Of a stretch of DNA of 64,000 nucleotides, positions 32,978 to 40,123 are shown one piece after another. The stretch comes from Roseomonas sp. Lineage in GTDB: Bacteria > Pseudomonadota > Alphaproteobacteria > Acetobacterales > Acetobacteraceae. Under the pieces are notes generated by a model. That model worked only from the letters and a program-made list of their open reading frames with translations. It made no database searches and was not told the DNA's origin. The position numbers were made by a program, and so were the translations under genes. The stretch is from contig JAPSLO010000001.1 in the NCBI GenBank assembly GCA_031180725.1, positions 186,001 to 250,000 of the forward strand. The letters run 5' to 3'. Positions within the stretch are counted from its first letter, which is position 1. Each line of letters starts with the position of its first letter.

Positions 32978-33157
32978 ATGCGGAAGCCGAATTACAACAT
33001 GGAACGCAAGGACCGCGAGCGCGCCAAGCAGGCCAAAGCTGCGGCTAAAGCGGAAAAGCGTGCAGCGAAGGGCACGGAGGGCCACGAGGCGGCCGCCTCC
33101 ACGGCGCGCGATGACAGCCATCCTCAGGAAGGCGAAAGTGCGAAACCGGAAGGCTGA
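32978..33157 (+). CDS. Small lysine-rich protein (MRKPNYN type)
   Basis: 59 residues, nearly all helix and very rich in Lys/Ala/Arg: MRKPNYNMERKDRERAKQAK then AAAKAEKRAAKGTEG. The MRKPNYN-E-R start is a recurring small protein in alphaproteobacteria, often near cold-shock genes as here. ATG 32978 follows AAGGA by six bases; ATG 32975 is three bases upstream. Perhaps a nucleic-acid-binding helix; unknown. Confidence 0.7.
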   Translation: MRKPNYNMERKDRERAKQAKAAAKAEKRAAKGTEGHEAAASTARDDSHPQEGESAKPEG

Positions 33158-33255
33158 GCGACATGGGTCACGCTTGGCGCTGCTTGTACCTGGCGTGCGG
33201 GGGCGAGGGGCGGACCGAAGTGCGAGGGGGCCGATGATCGTCGGAAAGTTGCGGC

Positions 33256-33582
33256 ATGGATAAGGATGCCCTCGCCAGTTGGGCGCTGTCGAACGGATGG
33301 CAGCTGATCGCCGGCCACCCGAGCCTCACGAAGCCCTCCGCGCCGAAGGAAGCCATCGTCCGCCTCGTGCTCAAGGCGACGGTGGTGAACGTGGAGGCAA
33401 AGAAGCCCGCAGGGAAGTGGGAGAAGGTGGCGGGCGCACCCTATGCACAGATTGAGGCCGACCCCGACGGCGGGTTGCCGCGCGGCCTCGGCCTGGAAGC
33501 CATCCCCAGCATCGGCATGCTAATGCAGGACAACAAGGACCGGATGGTCTTCGCGCGGATGACCGGGCCAACCAGGCCCTAG
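33256..33582 (+). CDS. Conserved hypothetical small protein
   Basis: 108 residues, soluble. N-terminal LASWALSNGWQLIAGHPSLT forms a helix-turn region; KEAIVRLVLKATVVNVE and AKKPAGKWEKVAGAPYAQIE form strands. The tail is RMVFARMTGPTR. Composition and an uninterrupted frame support a real gene. I have seen similar small proteins in Methylobacterium-like genomes, without a function. Part of the small-protein islet. Confidence 0.6.
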   Translation: MDKDALASWALSNGWQLIAGHPSLTKPSAPKEAIVRLVLKATVVNVEAKKPAGKWEKVAGAPYAQIEADPDGGLPRGLGLEAIPSIGMLMQDNKDRMVFARMTGPTRP

Positions 33583-33688
33583 GCGAGCGCGATCCGAGCC
33601 GGACTGCCAGGACTGGTGTGCGCGCTTGCCCCGACGCCAGCGCGACGGTCCGTCATCTGCAATCCGCCACTTCGGGTGATCGCGTCAA

Positions 33689-33865
33689 TCAGCGGTCGCC
33701 CTGCTTGCGGTTGCTCTGCGTGGCCTTGCTGACGCCGCCCTGCTTCGGGGCCACGCTGTGCTTTGCGCCGGCACGAGAATCCTTCGGATTGGACTTGCCA
33801 CCTCTGGCGTTCTGGCCCCCTTGAGGAGCGCGGGCGGCCGGCGGGAGCGGCGGTAGGTTTGCCAT
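33689..33865 (-). CDS. Small basic low-complexity protein
   Basis: 58 residues from ATG 33865, with AGGA upstream. MANLPPLPPAARAPQGGQNA, KGGKSNPKDSRAG-like basic stretch and a QSNRKQGDR end match a family of small disordered proteins in Methylobacterium-like bacteria that start MANxPPLPPA and end with N-R-x-QG. The longer frame to 33985 adds an unrelated-looking N-terminus. Function unknown. Confidence 0.6.
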   Translation of the reverse strand: MANLPPLPPAARAPQGGQNARGGKSNPKDSRAGAKHSVAPKQGGVSKATQSNRKQGDR

Positions 33866-34162
33866 CGTTTTCGCTGTCCTTTCTGCAATAAGATTGGCGT
33901 CGCGTGCCGAGGCGGGATCTCCAAAGGGAAGATCGGGCACGTCTGCGCTAAGATCATCCATGCGCGGCAACCGGGTTGAAGACAAGCGGCCCTTGCCGGC
34001 CTTTATGAAGGCTGGCGGTGATCGTGGAGCGCCCGAGCTCGCTGTGCCGCGGCAGCTGTCTCCGCTCGCACTCGGGAAGCTCCGCGACTAGGGTGGCGTG
34101 GGCTGAGGCTGCCTCATTCGACCGGATCTACCCGGCCGAGCACGGACCGGAGTGGAGGAAAC

Positions 34163-34531
34163 ATGACGCTGCGGCTCGTGGCATCGGGCGATGGCGATGC
34201 GCTCGCGATACGCGATCACCTCATGCCCTTGATCCGTGCCCACGGGACCATCGAGGTCCAGCGTGACGCTGTCCGCGTCGTCTCATGGCGACCGGGCGAA
34301 TGGCGCTTCGAGCACTGGACGCCGTTCAACGATCTCCAGCCGGGAGAGGCTTCCTCTCCCGGCTACCGCCAGGCCTTAAAGCGGCAGCACCGCGAACCGG
34401 ACCTGCCCTACGGCCTCGACGTATGGCTCTCCGGGACGCGGGTGTTGAGCGTGCTGTGGGCCGATGACGGCAGCTTCCAGGTCGCTGCCTTCTCCCGAGG
34501 ACCATGGGAGGAGGCGGCACTGGCTCTCTGA
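34163..34531 (+). CDS. Hypothetical protein
   Basis: 122 residues. GGAGTGGAGGAAAC lies just before the ATG, an excellent ribosome site. The product is soluble: LVASGDGDALAIRDHLMPLI, then strands IEVQRDAVRVVSWRPGEWRF and LDVWLSGTRVLSVLWADDGS. A possible alpha/beta fold; family not recognised. Convergent with the small gene at 34548. Confidence 0.7.
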   Translation: MTLRLVASGDGDALAIRDHLMPLIRAHGTIEVQRDAVRVVSWRPGEWRFEHWTPFNDLQPGEASSPGYRQALKRQHREPDLPYGLDVWLSGTRVLSVLWADDGSFQVAAFSRGPWEEAALAL

Positions 34532-34547
34532 CTGCCGGCCGTCGTCG

Positions 34548-34724
34548 TCAGAACGGACGACGTCGTCGCGACCTGGGCGCTGGCCCGGCTTCCTTCCGCC
34601 CGGGCACACGCCTCTCAAGCAGCGCGGTCGCCCGGTCTGCATCTCTCTCAGCCTCCGCGGCACGCGCACTCCATCGCCGCTGGTAGCGCAGGGCGCGAAT
34701 CGCACGCCTGATCAGTGTCAACAC
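34548..34724 (-). CDS. Small basic membrane-proximal peptide
   Basis: 58 residues from GTG 34724, which is preceded by GGGAGGGGGGCGACA, a strong ribosome site. The start (MLTLIRRAIRALRYQRRWSA) is an amphipathic, arginine-rich helix, followed by a charged helix RAAEAERDADRATALLERR. Likely real but unassigned. Confidence 0.5.
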   Translation of the reverse strand: MLTLIRRAIRALRYQRRWSARAAEAERDADRATALLERRVPGRKEAGPAPRSRRRRPF

Positions 34725-34925
34725 TGTCGCCCCCCTCCCTCGACGGCACGAACGACCGAAGTCGGCACCAAGCCTTGCCGAGTTCACCTCACCGGCCGGA
34801 ACCGGGCGACGCGTTCGAGGTCAGGTTGAAGCCCGTCGTCGCGTAGATCGCACCGATCATGAAGGCCAGTGCGACCGCGCAGAGTGCCAGCGTCAGGCGG
34901 AAACGGTGCTCCGAGACGAAGCTCC

Positions 34926-35246
34926 TCACTGGCGCATGCTCCCTGAGGGACCGGACGCCGCGAGGTGGTCCTCCACGTCGTCCGGCCAGACCGTCAGCAG
35001 CATCGGAGGCGGAGTGGTGCGGCCGCGGAGCTTGCCACGCGCGATCTCCTCAACCTGCGAGCGGGCTGCCGCGAAGGAGGCAAGCACGTCCCGCGGCTTG
35101 AAGCATCGCAGCGAGGTGAGTTCGCGCAGCGCGTCGGGCGAGACGGCGCAGGGCACCTGCGTCCCGCCGTGCTGCATCTCGAACAGCACGCGTGGTCCGT
35201 CCCACTGGGCGGGCGGAGGAGGACTGCAGATGTCTGTGTTCACCAT
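34926..35246 (-). CDS. DUF1488-like small protein
   Basis: 106 residues. From ATG 35246 the product reads WDGPRVLFEMQHGGTQVPCA, VSPDALRELTSLRCFKPRDV and LASFAAARSQVEEIARGKLR. This is the layout of DUF1488 proteins: a strand with a 'W-G' start, then a helix ending in F-x-x-x-R, then an 'I-x-x-x-A/R' helix. Function unknown. The open frame continues upstream without a stop into another conserved segment (35334-35546), so a fusion or lost stop is possible. Confidence 0.65.
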   Translation of the reverse strand: MVNTDICSPPPPAQWDGPRVLFEMQHGGTQVPCAVSPDALRELTSLRCFKPRDVLASFAAARSQVEEIARGKLRGRTTPPPMLLTVWPDDVEDHLAASGPSGSMRQ

Positions 35247-35333
35247 GATCTCTGATCCCTTCGTCTGCGATGCGGAGGCCCACGCAACCATCGTGGGGCA
35301 GCGGATTATTTGTCGTGATCTGCGTCCTGCGGC

Positions 35334-35546
35334 CTGGCGAGGGTCCGCCGGATCGACGCTCAGCGCCTGCACAACCGCACCCGGGGGCGCCGACAGCAGG
35401 GTGATGCTTATGCCGATCCGCCGGTATGCCGGGAAGGACGGGCCCTCCAGCAGCTCCTCCTCGGTTTTCACAAGGTAGGTTCCGGCAAACTGCAGCCGCG
35501 CTTCCGCAGAGAGCTTGAACGGGCGCGCGAAGACGAGCGTGGAGCG
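35334..35546 (-). pseudogene. Conserved small-protein segment, N-terminus disrupted
   Basis: In the same frame as the DUF1488-like gene lies LVFARPFKLSAEARLQFAGT followed by YLVKTEEELLEGPSFPAYRR and ITLLSAPPGAVVQALSVDP. Small proteins with 'F-x-x-PF-L-...-AGTY-V-TEEE-L-GLSFPA-RR' are common in Methylobacterium-like genomes as separate genes. Here no suitable start codon precedes it and no stop separates it from the downstream gene. I read it as a damaged neighbour gene. Confidence 0.45.
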
Positions 35547-35825
35547 CTGTGCGCGTGCCCTTCGGCGTCGGGACGAAGCCTCGCTGGAGGTCCGCCCGGG
35601 CCTGCCGGGAGCACTCCTCCATGAACCCTGGGGCGGCGGCGCGCCCGCGATGGAGGGAGAGACCAGCCCATTCCCAGCGGATGGGCCAAGACCTTGTCTG
35701 GTGCATAGATGGCCATGTCGGTGCAAGAACCATCATCACGGCAGCGGCATCTGGACCGGCCTCGGTGATCGCCAGCAGTTCGCGGGTTGCCGTGAGTCCG
35801 CCTCGCACTCACCGCGCGCCAGGTC

Positions 35826-36155
35826 GTGGCAGGCGATGATCCGGGCGTGGCGGAGGTGCTGCGGATCGCAACGAGGGGGAGCGATGGCTTGGCAGACTAC
35901 GGCTCCGAGGGCGTTTCGATCACCCGCGCCCCGCCGGATCCTGCGGCCGATGTGACCGGTCGTCCTCCGGCGCCCGAGCGTTCCGGCCTTCTCGAACTTG
36001 CCTTCTACGCGCTTCGCGAGACCCGCACGCCGGAGGAGCTACTCGACCAGGCGGCGTGCATCACGACAGCCGCCATGGGCGGCGACTTAGTCAAGGTCCT
36101 CGAGCACGTGCCCCCGGTTGCGCCGGACTTCCTGGCGATGGTTAGCACCGGCTGA
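35826..36155 (+). pseudogene. GAF-domain N-terminal fragment of a sensor kinase
   Basis: An open frame whose second half reads LLELAFYALRETRTPEELLD, QAACITTAAMGGDLVKVLEH and VPPVAPDFLAMVSTG before a stop. GAF sensor domains of HWE/HisKA_2 kinases begin in this way ('TPEELL-x-A-...-G-x-x-F-x-K-V-L-E'). The rest of the GAF domain and the kinase core are absent. The first 50 residues are low-complexity. Confidence 0.5.
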
Positions 36156-36283
36156 ACGGCCGCGGATTCCGTGGTTGGTATCCTCCGCGTCCCGGGCGGC
36201 AGTGATGCTTCGCCCACCGGCCGCGCGGAGGCGACAGGCCGCATGCAGCGCTCGTCGTCGGTCGGCGACGATGCCGCACGACG

Positions 36284-36720
36284 TCAGCCGGGGGGGCTGG
36301 CGCGGACCGGCCTACGAATTGCGCTTGATGTGCCGACCCTGCGAGGCCGAGCCGGCTGCTGGTCGCGGCCGAGGCCTGCGCCAGCACGCCGACCCGCGCC
36401 CCGGTGATGGTCACGTCGAGCAGCGAGGTTCCGCCGGGACCGAGGCTCGGCAGGTCCCAGGAGACCTCCGCCGCGAACTCGCGCCGGTGACCAGCGCCAG
36501 CGCCGCCGCGGGTAATCGAGTCCTGCGCCGTGTGGAAGACGGTGTAGGCCGACGAGATTGGCGCACCGCCCGAGGACGAGCCAGAGCGGGTCGAGCCCTG
36601 GGCGGTGACCTTGACCGTTGCAGTCACCGGCCCGATCGGGCTGGAGTCGGTCTCCAGGGCGTTCGCGCGGACGCCGGTGCACACATCGTAGCTCGGTACG
36701 TGGGATACGGATGGCGACAA
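36284..36720 (-). pseudogene. Possible phage tail/surface protein C-terminal fragment
   Basis: The minus-strand frame contains SPIGPVTATVKVTAQGSTRS, then VSWDLPSLGPGGTSLLDVTI and TGARVGVLAQASAATS. The 'PS-x-x-x-G-x-x-x-x-DVTVTGA-VGD-A-ASL' pattern is typical of a C-terminal beta domain found on phage tail and surface proteins. It lacks a beginning and its end degenerates into low-complexity sequence. The call rests on pattern only. Confidence 0.3.
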
Positions 36721-37163
36721 TCATGCCGAACACCACTGCGCGCGTCCGCGGCCCCCCATGGAAGGGCCGTCGTTTGCTGCTGCTTTGCAAGCCATAGGTT
36801 GGACGGCAGCCTAACCTCGTGCACGGCAGCGACGAGTTCGTCCGAGGTGAACGGCTTCACCACCACGCGTTCTCGGGCTCCAAGGAGATGGCCTGCCAGG
36901 CACTCCGGATTGCCCGTAGCGTAAACAATCGGCAATTCGGGCAGCCGGCGCCTGGCCTCGAGCGCGACCGCCATGCCATTCGGTCCCGGGCCCAGGTTGT
37001 AGTCCGTGACCAGCAGGTCTGGCCGGCACCCGCTCCGGCACTCCAGCACGGCTATTGCCTCAGCAGCGTCACCAACGTCCCGGCATTCGAAGCCAGCTTG
37101 CTCGAGCAGATCACAGACCAGCATCCGGATCAGCGCCTCGTCTTCGACGATCAGCACGCGCAT
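36624..37163 (-). CDS. Single-domain response regulator
   Basis: A CheY-like receiver: acidic pocket VLIVEDEALIRML, phospho-acceptor Asp in DLLVTDYNLGPGPNGM, a Thr in YATGNP and Lys in VVVKPFTSDEL. No output domain, so it acts by phosphotransfer or protein contact, probably with a PAS/HWE kinase. GGAGGGGGCGAC precedes the ATG. The receiver ends near residue 125; the remaining ~55 residues are low-complexity and overlap the tail-like fragment in another frame. The natural stop has therefore probably been lost. Confidence 0.85.
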   Translation of the reverse strand: MRVLIVEDEALIRMLVCDLLEQAGFECRDVGDAAEAIAVLECRSGCRPDLLVTDYNLGPGPNGMAVALEARRRLPELPIVYATGNPECLAGHLLGARERVVVKPFTSDELVAAVHEVRLPSNLWLAKQQQTTALPWGAADARSGVRHDCRHPYPTYRATMCAPASARTPWRPTPARSGR

Positions 37164-37456
37164 GTCGCCCCCTCCGCTCCTGCGAATCCTCCCCTGAGGA
37201 ATTCAACCGGAACATGAACAGAATGGACCAAGTCGCCGGGTTCGCTTGTCACTGCGGCGTGAAAGCACTCGGTCTGACACATGCAGGCGGTGGGCTGTGT
37301 CGAATAGGCAACTATCGCAGTGCCACGTTGCGTGCGCCCGGCTCATCGCTGGTCAAGAAGGTGCACCTAGTTCAGGCTTCGATGTTCTGATTTCGTTCCA
37401 ATCTCTCGGGCGGCTGGAGATTCGGTAGGGCGGACGCCGACGCGTCGGCTGGCCGG

Positions 37457-37957
37457 ATGGCGAGGGTCACGGTCGCACCGGTTCTTTGGCAAGCCCTTGC
37501 AGGAGCGCGCGATGCGGCGCGGGCTGCCAGAGCGAGCCCCTCTGCTGCTCTGGAGGAGGCCCGCCAACTCGCCCTCGCTGCATTTCCTGCGCTGCCGCGA
37601 ATGCATATGCGCGAGGCGCTCCAGATGCTGGCTGCGGCGTCTGCCGCGCCGGTCGGGACCGCACGTCTTGCCCATGGACCCGGGCAGCCAGTCACTTTCC
37701 GGCTCACGCCGCGTGCCGACCGGCGCTGGCATGCCGACTGGCTGAGCAGCCGATACGCCGGGCCATGGCTGGTCGGTGCGGGCGATGAGAACAGCGCACG
37801 TGGGCTCGCAGCGCTGCATTTCCGCGTCGCCGAGACAAACCCATTCGGCGGTGACCCCTGGCGCCGACGCGACCTCGTCAATGCTGACGTCGGCCGCCGT
37901 CTTCCATCGCTGCCACATGGCGTGGTGCTGCCCGTGGTGGGACGGCTCGGGGCATAG
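37457..37957 (+). CDS. Doubtful hypothetical protein
   Basis: 166 residues, alanine-rich and partly helical (ALEEARQLALAAFPALPRMH, MREALQMLAAASAAP). GC at third positions is moderately high, which favours this strand over the overlapping minus-strand frames. There is no motif, no good ribosome site and no neighbour that gives a clue. It may be a remnant. Bases 37164-37456 hold nothing recognisable. Confidence 0.3.
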   Translation: MARVTVAPVLWQALAGARDAARAARASPSAALEEARQLALAAFPALPRMHMREALQMLAAASAAPVGTARLAHGPGQPVTFRLTPRADRRWHADWLSSRYAGPWLVGAGDENSARGLAALHFRVAETNPFGGDPWRRRDLVNADVGRRLPSLPHGVVLPVVGRLGA

Positions 37958-38166
37958 CACCGCCACGGCGCGCGGGTGGGTGCTGGGCGGGCGCAGGAGC
38001 TGCAGGATGTCGGGGGAGCCGGACGCCGCTATAGAGTCCGTCGCGCGTCGTGAGGCGGCAGAGCGAGCGGCGCTGGCGCTGAATCAACGCGGTGTGTCTC
38101 GCCCCCCGCGGAGGGCGCTCTGGGCGCGTCCGACGACCGCGGGTGTGCTTGCAAGGGCAGGGGCGT

Positions 38167-38583
38167 CTAGACCGCTTGGCGGGCCTCCGGATGTTTCGAT
38201 CGATCTCGGTCGAGGTGCTGACGCAGCAATGCCATGTTGCGCAGGTTTGCGCGGAAAAACATGTCACCGATCCAGCCGGCGACCGGCACGGCACTGATCA
38301 AGGCATCCAGGCCGACATTGCCGATCATGCGCAGCAGGGTGGCCGGTGGCACGCCGAGCCGGTGCGCCTCCAGGATCAGATAGGCCGACACGCCTTTCGA
38401 CGCCACCAGTCCCAAGCCAGGAATCACGTTCAGCAGAGCATCTGCTCCGAACCGGATGCCGGTGCCGGGAATGCGCCACTTGCCATCAAGGACGTTCGCG
38501 ATCGCCTCCAGCCGCCGGCGAACACCCTCCTCGCGTCGAACGGCATCGAACGAGTGCGCATGCGAGGCAGTTCGACCGCTCAC
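38167..38583 (-). CDS. DUF4112-domain membrane protein
   Basis: 138 residues. GTG at 38583 is chosen: GGAG lies seven bases upstream. The DUF4112 domain is clear: RRLEAIANVLDGKWRIPGTG, IRFGADALLNVIPGLGLVAS, LEAHRLGVPPATLLRMIGNV, LDALISAVPVAGWIGDMFFR and ANLRNMALL. The family is a small integral membrane protein with two hydrophobic hairpins; its role is unknown. It ends with a charged tail. Confidence 0.85.
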   Translation of the reverse strand: MSGRTASHAHSFDAVRREEGVRRRLEAIANVLDGKWRIPGTGIRFGADALLNVIPGLGLVASKGVSAYLILEAHRLGVPPATLLRMIGNVGLDALISAVPVAGWIGDMFFRANLRNMALLRQHLDRDRSKHPEARQAV

Positions 38584-38747
38584 TGTCTGGCTCCTGCAGT
38601 CCGGCACGACCTTCAGCCTCGGCAAACGTCCGAGAGCGGCATTGGTGCCCGCTCCTTCGTCAGACTGCCCCTGCAGCATTGGCGCGCGGCCGTTGGGGCG
38701 GCGGCAACATCGTCTTGTTCAGCACCGACCGACAGTCATGGACGGGT

Positions 38748-39390
38748 GATAGGACCTTTCGCCTCGGCGCATCGGATCTGATGGCCATGGTCGTGCTGCC
38801 CGGCCCGGCCTTCTGGCCTGGCTGCGACGCGAGGCACCGCGGCGCCGCCTCGTGCTGCGGGAAGGCGACCACATGAGGATACCGGCCATGCTGGCGAATG
38901 GCGATGTCTCAACCGTGGTCGGTTGCCTCGGCGATGGCCTACCTGCTGATGCGCGGCAGCGCGCGTTGGGGCGGATGGATTGGGTGGCAGTGCGCGACGC
39001 GTCCCGCCCGCCGGTTGCGTCGACGGACGAGTTCTGCGCCCGTCCCCACGCCCTGGTGACGCCCGCAGGCGACCTGCACGGGCTGGTGGACGACGCACTA
39101 GCGGCGGTGGGCCGCAGCCGTGACGTCACTATCGGCATGGCCGCCTCTGCGATGCTGCTGTCGGCGCTGCGCGGAACTGACCTGATCGCCGCTGTGCCGG
39201 TGCCATTCGCCAGGCGCATGGTCGAATTCGGTAGCGTAGCGGTGACCAGCTGCCGATCCAGCTCCCGGTGGCGCCTCACGTTATTGCCTTGACCGCCGCC
39301 GGTGATCGCGATCCGGCCGAGCGCTGGTTCCGCGCCGCTGTGCTAGCCTGCTACCAGGACGAACTGAAGGCCCCTATTGTGGCCCAGTAA
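38748..39390 (+). pseudogene. LysR-family regulator, effector-domain remnant
   Basis: Three frames give one LysR effector domain: FRLGASDLMAMVVLP, then REGDHMRIPAMLANGDVSTV with HALVTPAGDLHGLVDDALAA and LLSALRGTDLIAAVPVPFAR, then LPIQLPVAPHVIALTAAGDR and AERWFRAAV to a stop at 39390. The N-terminal helix-turn-helix is missing; DUF4112 DNA lies where it would be. At least two frameshifts (near 38810 and 39240). Confidence 0.75.
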
Positions 39391-39572
39391 TCGGGCGGGT
39401 TTCAGGTCCCGGCAAGGCCCATGGGGCGGGCCGCCTCGGTCGGCAGGGTCGGTCGCCAACATTGCAGCGCTTTCCGCGACCCCTGCATCGACCCGAAGCA
39501 GACCTATACCGGCGCGACGACAGCAGATCACGGGACCACGAAGTCGAACCGGCCGAACCGGCCACCCTCTGT

Positions 39573-40112
39573 CTAGCCCATGGCCAATTGCAGCCGAGGT
39601 TCGAATTCCCGGTCCCAACCGTTGCGTGGCTCATCGGGGAAGTAGAGCTGTGTGGTCAGCATCGGGCCATTTGGACGCTGCACCTTCACATGCAGGTGGC
39701 GGGTCCGGGTCCAATAGGCGGCGGGGAAGATGGTGGAGAACCACCATCGGCCCTGCTCGTCGGTGAATTGATGGCCACGCAGGCGGAAGCCGCGGCGGTC
39801 GTAGCTGCCATTCTCATCCGCCTGCCAGAACTCGATCAGCGCGCCAGCCACTGGCCGGCAATGGACGTCCTGAACATGGCCGCCGACGAGAAGCGGCTCG
39901 GCATTCGGCGCATCGGCGGCCAGGTCGCGCTTCAGAGGGGCGTTGGGACGGAAATAGGGGCCTTCGGTCTGCGCAATGGTCGGGGCCGCGCGGTCATGGC
40001 AGGCGGGGGTGAGCGGAAGCGGCATGCCCTGGGCCAGGGCGCGGCCGCGCCCTGGCCCGAGGGAGGAGAGAGCGAGGACGGGCAGGATCAGCCCCTGGCG
40101 GCGACAAGTCAT
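39573..40112 (-). CDS. Intradiol ring-cleavage dioxygenase-like protein
   Basis: 179 residues, resembling the beta chain of protocatechuate 3,4-dioxygenase and secreted intradiol dioxygenases; such enzymes cut catechols between the hydroxyls using Fe(III). A leader-like N-terminus (LILPVLALSSLGPGRGRALA) is followed by QTEGPYFRPNAPLKRDL, then IEFWQADENGSYD (Tyr ligand region), FSTIFPAAYWTRTRHLHVKV (Tyr and two His ligands) and TTQLYFPDEP. It ends LQLAMG, about 15-20 residues sooner than most relatives, so the last strand may be missing. AGGAGG precedes the ATG. Last gene of the molybdenum-oxidoreductase operon. Confidence 0.85.
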   Translation of the reverse strand: MTCRRQGLILPVLALSSLGPGRGRALAQGMPLPLTPACHDRAAPTIAQTEGPYFRPNAPLKRDLAADAPNAEPLLVGGHVQDVHCRPVAGALIEFWQADENGSYDRRGFRLRGHQFTDEQGRWWFSTIFPAAYWTRTRHLHVKVQRPNGPMLTTQLYFPDEPRNGWDREFEPRLQLAMG

Positions 40113-40123
40113 CGTTTGCCTCC

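Noticed and set aside
36142-36283. C-terminal continuation of the tail-like fragment as a real domain
   Set aside because: The last ~45 residues are Arg/Pro/His-rich and without pattern; they look like read-through of non-coding DNA.
39598-39620. A GGTTCGAATTCCCGG stretch resembling the tRNA T-arm, considered as the far attachment site of the island
   Set aside because: It encodes the conserved end of the dioxygenase (REFEPRL), only a few bases match the tRNA beyond the common TTCGAAT core, and it lies far beyond the island's right edge.
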